Part shown: in pieces, positions 46,147 to 56,297 of the stretch
How positions within the stretch are numbered: the first letter of the stretch is position 1
How the letters are laid out: each line of letters opens with the position of its first letter
Source of the DNA: Actinomycetota bacterium
Lineage (GTDB): Bacteria > Actinomycetota > Actinomycetes > Nanopelagicales > Nanopelagicaceae
Direction of reading: 5' to 3'
DNA: 64,000 nt
NCBI GenBank assembly: GCA_016870365.1
Contig: VGBW01000002.1
Location: forward strand, 62,001 to 126,000
The notes under the pieces: generated by a model
Databases searched by the model: none
Seen by the model: the letters and a program-made list of their open reading frames with translations, nothing else
Told to the model about the DNA's origin: nothing
Position numbers and translations under genes: made by a program

Positions 46147-47373
46147 ATGGACACAATCACTCGTAGGCAGTTTCTCAAAGCCACAGGAGCTGGAGCACTT
46201 GGCGCTGCAGCTATGAGTCTTTCTATTGAAGAGATCGCTAACGCTGCTATATCAAGGCCACTGCCACCTGGAACTCCAATACTTGTTGTAGTAACTCTCT
46301 ATGGGGGAAACGATGGCCTAAACACCGTGGTTCCGGCCAGCGATCCGCTCTATCAATCGCTTCGCCCAGGTATTGCCTATAAGCCTGAGGATGTTCTGCC
46401 TCTTGGTGAGAACTTATCTCTCAATGGCTCGATGACTGGGATGCACTCACTTTGGAACCGGAATCAAGTGGCGATTGTGCGAGGGGTTGGTTATCCAAAC
46501 CCGGATCGCTCACATTTCTCCTCAATGGCTATCTGGCAATCAGCAATCATGGGAGCTGCTAAAACCGGATGGCTGGGAAGATGGGTGGAGAGCCAGCCAG
46601 AGGATCCAATGCTGGCGATCAGTCTGGGTTCAGTCCTGCCACCACTGCTAGCAGGAAATAGGAGATCAGGATCAGTTCTTCCGCTTGGAGGTTTGAAAGT
46701 TCCTCGTGGATCACTTGCCAGTGATTGCATCAAGCTAGCTATTGAGAGTCAAGGTGATAATTTGCTTCAATCTATGGCGGCAAGAACTATGCGAAATCTC
46801 TTCACAGTCTCCTCAGATATCACGCCGATTCTGCAATCTCCAGCTCCGGCAGCGCCAGATCTTCCAACCGCTCTGGGAGGAAATGCCGGAGGTGAGACAA
46901 ACTTGAGCCAGCAATTAGATATCGTGGCTAAGCTAGTCGCAGCAGGTGCTCCGACTCGAATCTGGTCAGTTTCATTGGGTGGTTTCGATACTCATGCCAA
47001 TGAAAGAGGAGCACAGGCAATACTTCTAGGAGTAGTTAGCCAAGGAATTTCGAAGTTTATGTCGCAGATGAGAGCATCAAATAGATCTAAAGATGTCGTG
47101 GTTCTGGTCTATAGCGAATTTGGCAGAAGAGTTCGCGCTAATGCCTCAGATGGGACAGATCATGGCACCTCAGGCCCAGTCTTTCTTCTCGGCGAGAGGG
47201 TTAAGGGCGGCTTCTATGGTGAGCAGCCATCGTTAAGTAATTTGAAAAGTGATGACTTGGCTGTAACCACAGATTTTCGCGACATCTATGCCAGCGTATT
47301 AGAGAAGATTCTTTCAACCCCGGCCGAGAAGATACTCGGCAATTGGAAGGGTCGCACTCCGCTCTTTATCTAA
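46147..47373 (+). CDS. DUF1501 family protein with Tat signal
   Basis: This 408-residue protein begins with a twin-arginine export signal (TRRQFLKATGAGALGAAAM). The sulfatase-like DUF1501 fold follows: VVVTLYGGNDGLNTVVP, GYPNPDRSHFSSMAIWQ, GGFDTHANE and YSEFGRRVRANASDGTDHG. Exported folded proteins often carry a metal cofactor. DUF1800/DUF1501 pairs are common in bacteria but their role is unsettled. A GGAGGAAGG site precedes ATG 46147. Confidence 0.9.
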   Translation: MDTITRRQFLKATGAGALGAAAMSLSIEEIANAAISRPLPPGTPILVVVTLYGGNDGLNTVVPASDPLYQSLRPGIAYKPEDVLPLGENLSLNGSMTGMHSLWNRNQVAIVRGVGYPNPDRSHFSSMAIWQSAIMGAAKTGWLGRWVESQPEDPMLAISLGSVLPPLLAGNRRSGSVLPLGGLKVPRGSLASDCIKLAIESQGDNLLQSMAARTMRNLFTVSSDITPILQSPAPAAPDLPTALGGNAGGETNLSQQLDIVAKLVAAGAPTRIWSVSLGGFDTHANERGAQAILLGVVSQGISKFMSQMRASNRSKDVVVLVYSEFGRRVRANASDGTDHGTSGPVFLLGERVKGGFYGEQPSLSNLKSDDLAVTTDFRDIYASVLEKILSTPAEKILGNWKGRTPLFI

Positions 47374-47389
47374 TCGGTACCATGCCTAG

Positions 47390-47833
47390 GTGTTAATCCA
47401 AACACCAGAGCAGATGCGAGATCTTGGTATCGCTTTGTCAGAGCAACTGCGCCTAGGCGATGTAATCGTTCTCAAAGGTGGGCTAGGTGCCGGAAAGACT
47501 GCTCTAGCAGCAGGAATCGGTAAGGGTCTAGGTATTGATGGGGTGAGCTCGCCTACTTTCATCATTGCAAGGGTCCACAAGGCAGAAGTGAGGCTGATCC
47601 ATATCGATGCCTATCGCCTGCTTCTGAGCGGTTCTAAGGGTTTCGAATTTGATGATCTAGATATTGCCTCTTCGAAAGATGGAGCAATTACCCTTATTGA
47701 ATGGGGCGAGAGCCTGGTTAGTAGGCTAAGCGATGAGTATCTGATAATTGATATTTCATTTGGCAAGGGTGAAAATGATCGAGAGCTAAACGCTACCGGC
47801 ATTGGCCCAAGGTGGGCTGGTTTTAGCCTATGA
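47390..47833 (+). CDS. tsaE: tRNA threonylcarbamoyladenosine biosynthesis ATPase TsaE
   Basis: TsaE is the P-loop ATPase of the t6A37 tRNA-modification complex with TsaB and TsaD. Walker A is GGLGAGKTAL (residues about 30-39), and SSPTFIIA and HIDAYRL are family blocks. It is 147 residues from a GTG start. It overlaps tsaB by ATGA, making tsaE-tsaB-rimI-tsaD one unit. Confidence 0.95.
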   Translation: MLIQTPEQMRDLGIALSEQLRLGDVIVLKGGLGAGKTALAAGIGKGLGIDGVSSPTFIIARVHKAEVRLIHIDAYRLLLSGSKGFEFDDLDIASSKDGAITLIEWGESLVSRLSDEYLIIDISFGKGENDRELNATGIGPRWAGFSL

Positions 47834-48384
47834 ACTGCCTCGTCATTGATAGCGCAACGGATCGCAGCTCTCTGGCGCTCTTTAGTGGCAACGACCTGCT
47901 CTATTCGGGTTTTCATGATGGGGCAACAGAGCATGCAGAGGCTCTACCAAAACTGCTTGCAGAGTGTCTAAGAGTTGAGAATAGAGTTGATCAAGTTGTT
48001 GTTGGAATGGGGCCAGGGCCCTATACCGGACTTAGGGTGGGAATCATCTTTGCCCAGAGCTTTGCTTGCGCTAGGCAGATTTCATGGATCGGAGTCTGCT
48101 CACTTGATGGAATAGACATTGATTCACATTCATATATCGTTTCAACTGATGCCAGGCGAAAAGAGATCTACTGGGCCAGGTATCAAGACGGGCTAAGAGT
48201 TGAGGGACCAAAAGTCTCATCGCCTATCGAGATCAAAGATATCGAAATTATGAGATTTGGTCATGGATTTACAGATGCCCTCTATCCTTCAATGGCTCTC
48301 CTTCTTGCTAAGTCAAAATCTCAGGATATTAGGCAGCCTTTCTATTTGAGAAGACCTGATGCGACAGAAAGTAGCGCAAGATGA
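47830..48384 (+). CDS. tsaB: tRNA threonylcarbamoyladenosine biosynthesis protein TsaB
   Basis: TsaB partners TsaD in t6A formation. The actin-like fold shows MNCLVIDSATDRSSLALF and VVGMGPGPYTGLRVGI. At 184 residues it is a little short, the C-terminal lobe being minimal. It is coupled to both neighbours by ATGA overlaps. Confidence 0.93.
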   Translation: MNCLVIDSATDRSSLALFSGNDLLYSGFHDGATEHAEALPKLLAECLRVENRVDQVVVGMGPGPYTGLRVGIIFAQSFACARQISWIGVCSLDGIDIDSHSYIVSTDARRKEIYWARYQDGLRVEGPKVSSPIEIKDIEIMRFGHGFTDALYPSMALLLAKSKSQDIRQPFYLRRPDATESSAR

Positions 48385-48833
48385 AAGCTGCTTTCCGCCA
48401 GATGATCGCTTTGGATATTCCATTGCTAGTATCAATGGAGCGTGAGATTTATCAAGTGAGCCCGTGGAGCGCTAATCAATTCAAAGAAGAGCTAGCTTTG
48501 ATGCCAAAGAGTAGAGAGTATCTAGTGGCTCTGGATGAGTTAGAGATCATCGGCTATGGCGGGGTAGCGCTATTGGGAGATGTGGCAGAAATCCACACCT
48601 TGACTGTCAGACAGAGCCATAGAAGACTGGGCATTGCCTCAACCATGTTAGAAAAACTTGAATCTTGGGCACTTGAGCGCGGAGCAAAGACCTTAATGCT
48701 TGAGATGCGTGAGGGAAATTCGCCCGCAATGAGCCTCTATCAAAGGGCGGGATATCAACTTATTTCAAGGCGTGATAATTACTATGCCAAAGGCATTCAC
48801 GCACTGATCATGCGAAAAGAGGTGAAGCTCTAA
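48381..48833 (+). CDS. rimI: Ribosomal protein S18-alanine N-acetyltransferase (RimI-like)
   Basis: This 150-residue GNAT-fold acetyltransferase has the acetyl-CoA-binding loop VRQSHRRLGIASTML and the C-terminal LEMREGNSPAMSLYQRAGY. RimI acetylates the N-terminus of S18, but the target here is inferred. Its position between tsaB and tsaD is conserved in actinobacteria. Confidence 0.92.
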   Translation: MKAAFRQMIALDIPLLVSMEREIYQVSPWSANQFKEELALMPKSREYLVALDELEIIGYGGVALLGDVAEIHTLTVRQSHRRLGIASTMLEKLESWALERGAKTLMLEMREGNSPAMSLYQRAGYQLISRRDNYYAKGIHALIMRKEVKL

Positions 48834-49868
48834 ATGAGCGAGCCTTTAGTTCTTGGCATTGAGAGCTCCTGTGACGAGACAGCTATCGGAATTGTTAGAG
48901 GAAGAAAACTTCTAGCAAATGTGATTTCATCAAGTGTTAGTGAACATGCCAGATTCGGTGGAGTGGTTCCAGAGGTTGCCTCAAGGGCTCACCTAGAGGC
49001 GATGCAACCTGCCATCACTAGAGCGCTAAGTGACTCTGGAGTAGAGCTAAAGGACCTTGATGCAATTGCTGTCACCGCAGGACCTGGGTTAGTTGGAACG
49101 CTGCTTCTTGGCATTTCAACTGCTAATGCGCTCTCACTAGCCCTTGATAAACCACTTTATGGTGTTAATCACCTGGCAGCACATATCGCTGTTGATCTAT
49201 TGAGCGATGATCGAGAAGTTAGCCCAGCCATTGCCCTGTTAGTGAGCGGAGGACACTCATCTATATTGCAGGTAAATGATTTGGCAAAAGATATAATCCC
49301 ACTGGGCAGAACGTTAGATGATGCCGCAGGTGAGGCTTTTGATAAAGTGGCGCGCCTTCTTAATCTTGGCTTTCCGGGGGGCCCGCTAATAGATAGAGAT
49401 GCTAAGGATGGCAGATTAGATGCAATTGATTTTCCACGTGGCCTAAACCAAGCAAAAGATATGGCAGAGCATAGATTTGATTTCTCTTTCTCAGGGCTTA
49501 AGACTGCAGTATCTAGATACCTAGCAGCCAACCCGGCTTATAACCGCTCTGATGTCTCAGCCTCATTTCAAGAAGCTATTGTTGATGTCTTGCTTGATAA
49601 GGCGATTAAGGCCTGCCACCACTTAGGGATCAAGACTTTGATAATCGCAGGGGGGGTTGGGGCAAACTCCCGCCTTCGCGCCCTTGCCAGCCAGAGGTGT
49701 GCTTGCGCTGGCCTGGAGCTTAGAAGCCCGCCTGCCAATCTCTGCACCGATAACGGAGCGATGGTGGCTGCCTTAGGCTCTCTGGCCATCTCAAGCGGGG
49801 TTGGCCCCTCAAAGCTGGGTATCCAGGTCGCCTCTGAGATCAGCCCCGCCATCCCGATCTGGGCCTAG
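48834..49868 (+). CDS. tsaD: tRNA N6-adenosine threonylcarbamoyltransferase TsaD
   Basis: TsaD transfers the threonylcarbamoyl group to A37 of ANN-decoding tRNAs. The metal-binding motif [10 protein letters not shown] is near residue 107, with [10 protein letters not shown] at the start, [10 protein letters not shown] and [16 protein letters not shown]. The 344-residue length is normal. The next gene, groEL, has its own promoter. Confidence 0.97.
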   Translation: MSEPLVLGIESSCDETAIGIVRGRKLLANVISSSVSEHARFGGVVPEVASRAHLEAMQPAITRALSDSGVELKDLDAIAVTAGPGLVGTLLLGISTANALSLALDKPLYGVNHLAAHIAVDLLSDDREVSPAIALLVSGGHSSILQVNDLAKDIIPLGRTLDDAAGEAFDKVARLLNLGFPGGPLIDRDAKDGRLDAIDFPRGLNQAKDMAEHRFDFSFSGLKTAVSRYLAANPAYNRSDVSASFQEAIVDVLLDKAIKACHHLGIKTLIIAGGVGANSRLRALASQRCACAGLELRSPPANLCTDNGAMVAALGSLAISSGVGPSKLGIQVASEISPAIPIWA

Positions 49869-49878
49869 ATGGGCGGAT

Positions 49879-49907
49879 TTGAGAACGGGAATAGAGGCCT
49901 CTAGGCT
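49879..49907 (+). promoter_or_regulatory. groEL promoter
   Basis: TTGAGA (49879-49884), a 17-base spacer and TAGGCT (49902-49907) fit the housekeeping consensus. The predicted start point falls at the edge of the CIRCE element just downstream, so repressor binding would block initiation. Confidence 0.65.
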
Positions 49908-49912
49908 TGGCG

Positions 49913-49939
49913 TTAGCACTCAGCGGGTGAGAGTGATAA
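49913..49939. promoter_or_regulatory. CIRCE element (HrcA operator)
   Basis: TTAGCACTC - nine bases - GAGTGATAA matches the CIRCE consensus TTAGCACTC-N9-GAGTGCTAA at all but one base. It predicts HrcA-controlled heat induction of groEL. Confidence 0.92.
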
Positions 49940-49976
49940 GTCACCTGAAGCATGAAATAACTGGCTAATTGAATAA

Positions 49977-51611
<1,635 letters not shown>

Positions 51612-51633
51612 CACATTCGATTCAAGAGGAGTC

Positions 51634-51667
51634 AAACGCCCAGTAAGAACTGGGCGTTTGCTTTTTC
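51634..51667 (+). terminator. Rho-independent terminator after groEL
   Basis: An 11-bp perfect stem (AAACGCCCAGT / ACTGGGCGTTT) with loop AAGA at 51645-51648 is followed by GCTTTTT. Confidence 0.92.
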
Positions 51668-51729
51668 TCAGAGTAATTCTCTGGTAATCAATGAAAACAC
51701 CGAGGATCAATCCTTGCAGACCTTTCGCA

Positions 51730-51759
51730 TTGCTTCCATGTTGCCATCGCCAATAGACT
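51730..51759 (+). promoter_or_regulatory. Candidate leaderless promoter of the DUF3027 gene
   Basis: TTGCTT (51730-51735), an 18-base spacer and TAGACT (51754-51759) end seven bases before ATG 51767, which has no ribosome-binding site. Transcription would start at the ATG, as is common in actinobacteria. Confidence 0.5.
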
Positions 51760-51766
51760 CATCCTC

Positions 51767-52453
51767 ATGCCCAAAGCGCGAGAAGCAAAGGACACAGATC
51801 CTTTTAAGGCAAGCGATCTAGCTAGAAGCGCAGCCTTGGAGGATGCTAAGGATGAAGAATATGTAGGCTCTTTACTTGGTATCCAAGCAGATGATGAGCG
51901 CATTGCCACATATCTCTTTCACGCAAACCTTCCGGGATATCAAGGATGGAATTGGGCGGTAACAGTTGCAAAAGTTGATGAGGATAGCGCTCCAACAATC
52001 TGTGATGTAGTTCTACTGCCAGGTGCTGGGGCTTTACTTGCTCCTGATTGGGTTCCCTATAGCTCAAGAATCACCGTTGGAGATGTTGGTATTGGAACGA
52101 TTGTGCCAACTGCTCTTGATGACCCACGTCTAGTTCCAGCCGCCAGCGCACTTCCAGGTGATGAAGATCTAGATCTACATGAACTATTCGAATTTGGTGC
52201 GGGGAAGACTCGCACTCTCTCCATTGAAGGCCGCGATCAAGCGGCTATGCGATGGATAAGTGGTGATCGTGGCCCTGATACTCCAATGGCGCAGTATGCT
52301 CCAAAGAATTGCGGAACCTGTGGTTTCTATCTACCTATCGCCGGCTCCTTCAGGGCGGCATTTGGCGTCTGTGCCAATGCCATCTCACCTGAGGATGCTC
52401 GGGTGGTTGCGGTAAATCATGGATGCGGCGCCCATTCTGAGGCGATAAACTAG
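51767..52453 (+). CDS. DUF3027 family protein
   Basis: This actinobacterial protein of unknown function has 228 residues. GYQGWNWAVTVAKVDEDSAP and LLPGAGALLAPDWVPY are family blocks. Near the C-terminus a set of cysteines (NCGTCGFY, FGVCANA and HGCGAH) could bind zinc. It is usually found near a cold-shock gene, as here. The likely leaderless start is discussed with its promoter. Confidence 0.88.
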   Translation: MPKAREAKDTDPFKASDLARSAALEDAKDEEYVGSLLGIQADDERIATYLFHANLPGYQGWNWAVTVAKVDEDSAPTICDVVLLPGAGALLAPDWVPYSSRITVGDVGIGTIVPTALDDPRLVPAASALPGDEDLDLHELFEFGAGKTRTLSIEGRDQAAMRWISGDRGPDTPMAQYAPKNCGTCGFYLPIAGSFRAAFGVCANAISPEDARVVAVNHGCGAHSEAIN

Positions 52454-52454
52454 G

Positions 52455-52470
52455 GCTCTGTCCGCAGAGC
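52455..52470 (+). other. Perfect hairpin in the cold-shock gene leader
   Basis: GCTCTG-TCCG-CAGAGC is a 6-bp perfect stem directly after the DUF3027 stop. No T-run follows. It may attenuate or structure the leader of the cold-shock mRNA. Confidence 0.45.
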
Positions 52471-52522
52471 ACGGCGCATTTGAGACCTAAGTGAAGAATT
52501 CATAAATGAGGAGGTTGCTCTC

Positions 52523-52903
52523 ATGCCAGTTGGACGCGTTAAGTGGTTTAGCTTGGAGAAAGGCTTTGGCTTTATCTCATCTGACGAGGGCGAAGATGTA
52601 TATCTTGCAGCCTCGGCTCTTCCTGAAGGCGTTAGCACAGTCAAGCCTGGGACGAAGTTGGAGTTTGGTGTTGCAGAAGGGCGTAAAGGACCTCAGGCGC
52701 TCTCGGTTCGAGTTATTGAGGCTCCGCCATCTCTTGCCAACCCAAAGACTGGAGCTGATGATCTAGCGGTAATCATTGAAGAATCAATCAAGATGCTAGA
52801 TCGCGTTGGTAATGGTCTGCGCCATGGCCGCTATCCAAGTGATGCTGAAGCTGCTCGAGTGGCTAAAGTCTTGCGCGGTATTGCTCAAGAAATCGAAGGC
52901 TAA
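52523..52903 (+). CDS. Cold-shock domain protein with C-terminal extension
   Basis: The first 67 residues form a CspA-type OB fold: GRVKWFSLEKGFGFIS with an intact RNP1 (KGFGFI). RNP2 is altered (DVYLAASAL instead of the usual DVFVHFSAI), losing the aromatic/His pair. Residues about 75-126 are a helical extension (IEESIKMLDRVGNGLRHG, VAKVLRGIAQEIEG) seen in long actinobacterial forms. GAGGAGG at 52508-52514 serves ATG 52523. The 3' end overlaps the convergent DUF2530 gene by four bases. Confidence 0.9.
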   Translation: MPVGRVKWFSLEKGFGFISSDEGEDVYLAASALPEGVSTVKPGTKLEFGVAEGRKGPQALSVRVIEAPPSLANPKTGADDLAVIIEESIKMLDRVGNGLRHGRYPSDAEAARVAKVLRGIAQEIEG

Positions 52904-53085
52904 CGACCTTTCCTCTCTCTAGCTTTTGTGTAGTAAATACCGATGAAGCCTAGAAGAATTGCAAGTAAACAGGTAAGGATTATCTTCGCTACTGCATTTA
53001 CTACTATTGCAACAACTAAAGCAATACTCCATAAGACAATTCCGAAGATTATTACTTTGATGGCGCCTTGCATAACGATAAGCAT
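52900..53085 (-). CDS. Small membrane protein, DUF2530-like
   Basis: This 61-residue protein has two hydrophobic helices and a basic end (YYTKARERKGR). The pattern resembles actinobacterial DUF2530 proteins, which lie next to DUF3027 and MFS genes. A TATGCT box (minus strand, 53086-53081) lies seven bases before an internal ATG at 53073, so the real start may be 53073 on a leaderless transcript. Confidence 0.7.
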   Translation of the reverse strand: MLIVMQGAIKVIIFGIVLWSIALVVAIVVNAVAKIILTCLLAILLGFIGIYYTKARERKGR

Positions 53086-53093
53086 ACTAGAAT
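53081..53093. promoter_or_regulatory. Back-to-back -10 boxes of divergent leaderless genes
   Basis: Plus-strand TAGAAT (53088-53093) lies six bases before ATG 53100 of the MFS gene. Minus-strand TATGCT (53086-53081) lies seven bases before ATG 53073 of the DUF2530-like gene. No ribosome-binding site is seen for either. The -35 regions are poor. Confidence 0.45.
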
Positions 53094-53099
53094 ACGCTG

Positions 53100-54353
53100 A
53101 TGGGAACGCTGCGATCGTTTAAGCATCGCAACTTCAAAATTCTCTTCAGCGCGAACTTTCTCTCAAACATTGGCACCTGGGTACAAGGTGTTGCCCAAGC
53201 TTGGTTGGTTCTTGAGCTAACCGATAGCGGGGCATACCTTGGAATAGTTACTGGGCTGCAATTTGCTCCAATACTCTTCTTTAGTGTCTCTGGTGGGAAA
53301 ATTGCCGATAAATTCAATAAACGAAAAGTTCTGATGCTCACCAACCTAACTGCAGGAATTTCAGCCCTCTCTGTGGCCACCTTAGTGCTCACTGAACATA
53401 TCAAGATCTGGCATGTGATGTTCTTTGCCTTCATGCTGGGGATGGGAAATGCCGTTGATGCCCCGGTTCGCCAGAGCTTTAATATTGAAGTAGTTGGCAA
53501 GGAAGACCTACCAAATGCTGTGGGCCTTAACTCCACCAACTTTAACATCGGACGCTTAATTGGCCCAGGATTATCTGGGTTATTAATCGCTGCCTACGGC
53601 ACGGGAGTCTCATTTCTATTGAATGGGATCTCCTATTTATTTGTGATCTTGGCACTTATTAATATCCGTGAAAATGAATTGTTTATTGAGCCTAAGAGAT
53701 CAAGTTCTACCAAGATCAGGGAAGCTCTGGCTTATGTGGCCGCTCGACCCGACATTTTGGCTGTGATGATTACCGTGTTCTTTGCAAGTAGCTTTGGAAT
53801 TAGCTTCAACATTTTCAACACCATGATGGCTACCCAAGTATTTGATAAGAACGCGGCTGAGTATGGAGCGCTGGGAAGCATCTTGGCGGTGGGTTCTCTA
53901 ACGGGAGCAATTATTTCTGCTCGTCTTGAAAAGAAGCGTGGCCCAAGATTTGTAATGGTGGGTTCAATGATCTTTAGTGGTTTTTTGATTGGATCGGCCC
54001 TTTCTCCGACTTACTTGGTTTATTCAATCTTTCTTCCAATTATTGGCTGTGTTGCGCTCCTAACCTTTATCGGAGCAAACACCATGGTGCAACTAAGAAC
54101 AGATTCGCAAATACGCGGACGAGTGATGGGAATCTATCTCACAGTCTTTCTAGGCGGAACTCCGATCGTTTCACCCTTTATCGGACTTATGACTCAAGAA
54201 ATTGGCACCAGGGCGACAGTTGCTATTTGCGGTCTCATCTCACTTCTTGCTGCATTGATTACTTTTGTGAAGTTCAAAGATAATGATCATGAGCCAGATA
54301 GTTTTCCTATTGCAGATGTCTTAGAGCCCACTTATGAGAACAAAAAAGACTAG
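53100..54353 (+). CDS. MFS transporter (EntS-like)
   Basis: This 417-residue major-facilitator protein has about twelve helices. SFKHRNFKILFSANFLSNIGTW at the N-terminus and GGKIADKFNKRKVLMLTN in loop 2-3 are typical of the MFS_3/EntS exporter group, as is RQSFNIEVVGKEDLPNAVGL. The substrate is unknown. It is divergent from the small membrane gene and probably leaderless. Confidence 0.9.
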   Translation: MGTLRSFKHRNFKILFSANFLSNIGTWVQGVAQAWLVLELTDSGAYLGIVTGLQFAPILFFSVSGGKIADKFNKRKVLMLTNLTAGISALSVATLVLTEHIKIWHVMFFAFMLGMGNAVDAPVRQSFNIEVVGKEDLPNAVGLNSTNFNIGRLIGPGLSGLLIAAYGTGVSFLLNGISYLFVILALINIRENELFIEPKRSSSTKIREALAYVAARPDILAVMITVFFASSFGISFNIFNTMMATQVFDKNAAEYGALGSILAVGSLTGAIISARLEKKRGPRFVMVGSMIFSGFLIGSALSPTYLVYSIFLPIIGCVALLTFIGANTMVQLRTDSQIRGRVMGIYLTVFLGGTPIVSPFIGLMTQEIGTRATVAICGLISLLAALITFVKFKDNDHEPDSFPIADVLEPTYENKKD

Positions 54354-54410
54354 GCTAAAAAGTATTACCAGAGTGACGATTCTGCGGGTCTTATAGTTCA
54401 TTGCTTATCC

Positions 54411-55532
54411 TTACTTTTTGAGGCTTTCTACCACATACTCAATGCACTTAGTCAAGGCTTTGATATCTTCAGGATCAATAGCGGGAAACATCCCCACACG
54501 AAGCTGATTCTTACCCAGTTTTCGATATGGCTCAGTATCTACAATGCCATTAGCTCGCAAGACTTTGGCAACTTCTAGGGCTTGAATATCTTCTGAGAAG
54601 TTAATAGTTGCCACCACATTAGAGCGCATTGCAGGATCGCTAACAAATGGGGTGGTGTAGGAGGTTTTCTCTGCCCAGCCATAGATAGTTTCTGCAGACT
54701 TAGCAGATCGCCCAGCAGCAAATGCCATTCCGCCCCCCTGGTTCATCCACTCAATCTGCTCTGCAAGCAGGATCAAAGTGGCAACTGCTGGAGTGTTATA
54801 GGTCTGATCAAGGCGAGAGTTCTCAATGGCAATATTAAGATCCAAGAAAGCCGGGACCCATCGACCCGAGCTCTTTATCTTTGCTACTCGTTCAATAGCA
54901 GCCGGGCTCATAAGTGATATCCAGAGCCCTCCATCGGAGGCAAAAGATTTCTGTGGCGCAAAGTAATAGGCATCAAATTCACTTGGGCTCACGCTAAGTC
55001 CACCGGCTGCGCTTGTGGCATCAACTAGAACTAGCGCGCCATCACCTTTTGCCGGGCGCTTGATCTGCATGGCAACTCCGGTCGAAGTCTCGTTATGGGT
55101 TAGACAGTAAGCATCAATCCCAGCTTCAACAACTACTTGAGGATGACTTCCTGGCTCTGCTTTGATGATGCTGGGTTCATCAAGAAACGGCGCTTCTTTA
55201 GCGGCTTGGGCAAACTTCGAGGAGAACTCACCAAATGATAGGTGCTGTGATTTCTTTTCAATAAGGCCGAATGTGGCGATATCCCAGAAAGCTGTAGAGC
55301 CACCATTTCCTAGGACTACTTCATATCCTTCCGGCAGATCAAATAGAGATTTGAGCCCACTTCTAACGCGTGAAACTACGTTCTTGACTTCCCTCTGGCG
55401 ATGGGAAGTTCCTAGAATCCTTGCTCCAGGACCTGCTAGAACTTGAAGAGCAGCAGGTCTAATCTTTGATGGACCACAGCCAAAGCGCATATCGCTAGGT
55501 TTTAGATTTTCCGGAATTCTTATTTCAGGCAT
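54411..55532 (-). CDS. serC: Phosphoserine aminotransferase
   Basis: SerC converts 3-phosphohydroxypyruvate to phosphoserine, and can also serve vitamin B6 synthesis. This is the actinobacterial type, 373 residues: MRFGCGPSKIRPAALQVL, GTSHRQ, LVLVDATSAAGGLSVSP and the PLP-lysine in FAPQKSFASDGGLW. It lies 12 bases downstream of pdxH on the same strand, so the two B6-linked genes probably share a transcript. Confidence 0.96.
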   Translation of the reverse strand: MPEIRIPENLKPSDMRFGCGPSKIRPAALQVLAGPGARILGTSHRQREVKNVVSRVRSGLKSLFDLPEGYEVVLGNGGSTAFWDIATFGLIEKKSQHLSFGEFSSKFAQAAKEAPFLDEPSIIKAEPGSHPQVVVEAGIDAYCLTHNETSTGVAMQIKRPAKGDGALVLVDATSAAGGLSVSPSEFDAYYFAPQKSFASDGGLWISLMSPAAIERVAKIKSSGRWVPAFLDLNIAIENSRLDQTYNTPAVATLILLAEQIEWMNQGGGMAFAAGRSAKSAETIYGWAEKTSYTTPFVSDPAMRSNVVATINFSEDIQALEVAKVLRANGIVDTEPYRKLGKNQLRVGMFPAIDPEDIKALTKCIEYVVESLKK

Positions 55533-55544
55533 GATTGCTAAATC

Positions 55545-56261
55545 CTAGGGGCTGAGGCGCTCAAGCTTCCAATTTGAACCAGAGAGAGAGAAGCGAAGTC
55601 GATCATGCAGACGTGAGTAACGTCCCTGCCAGAACTCGATGCTGCTTGGCTTTACTAAATAGCCTCCCCAATTATCAGGTTTTGGCACGGTGCTACCTTG
55701 CGGATATTTCTCGGAGAGTTCCTTAAAGCGCTGCTCTAAGACCTGCCGGGAGTCAATTACCTCAGATTGGTTACTAGCTAGCGCTCCGATTTGGCTAGAC
55801 CAGGGCCGGGTTGCGAAATATCTTGCTGATTCTGCCTCCTCAATTCTACTTGCGCTTCCAATGACTATTACTTGCCGTTCCATCGGATACCAAGGAAAAA
55901 GGAGTGAGACTTTTGGATTTGATTGAATTTGCCGGGACTTATCTGATTGATAGTTAGTGAAGAAGGTAAAACCATTTTGGTCAACATCTTTTAGAAGAAC
56001 AGTTCGTGAACTTGGACCATCTTGACCAATCGTTGATAGCACCATCGCATTGGCCTCAATAATCATGTAATTAGCAGCAGCCTCTCTTAACCAGAGAGAA
56101 AATTGCGCGATTGGATCCGGATTCATTGTATTTTCAGTAATTCCAACCTCGCCATAGGAGCGGCGCATCGCTGAAATTGCCTCTTGGCTTGTCTCTGGGC
56201 TCTCTGCCATAGGTGTATCTAACGTCACTTTGCCAACCTTGGCATCTTTGCGTGGGTGCAT
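55545..56261 (-). CDS. pdxH: Pyridoxamine 5'-phosphate oxidase
   Basis: PdxH makes PLP using FMN. MRRSYGEVGITE, PSSRTVLLKDVDQNGFTFFT and the C-terminal FWQGRYSRLHDRLRF are diagnostic. The first 30 or so residues are poorly conserved, and ATG 56210 is a possible shorter start. The gene is divergent from citrate synthase, its 5' end overlapping the longest citrate-synthase frame. Confidence 0.95.
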   Translation of the reverse strand: MHPRKDAKVGKVTLDTPMAESPETSQEAISAMRRSYGEVGITENTMNPDPIAQFSLWLREAAANYMIIEANAMVLSTIGQDGPSSRTVLLKDVDQNGFTFFTNYQSDKSRQIQSNPKVSLLFPWYPMERQVIVIGSASRIEEAESARYFATRPWSSQIGALASNQSEVIDSRQVLEQRFKELSEKYPQGSTVPKPDNWGGYLVKPSSIEFWQGRYSRLHDRLRFSLSGSNWKLERLSP

Positions 56262-56297
56262 TTTGCCCAGTGGGCTATTGAGTGGAGAATACTGCGC

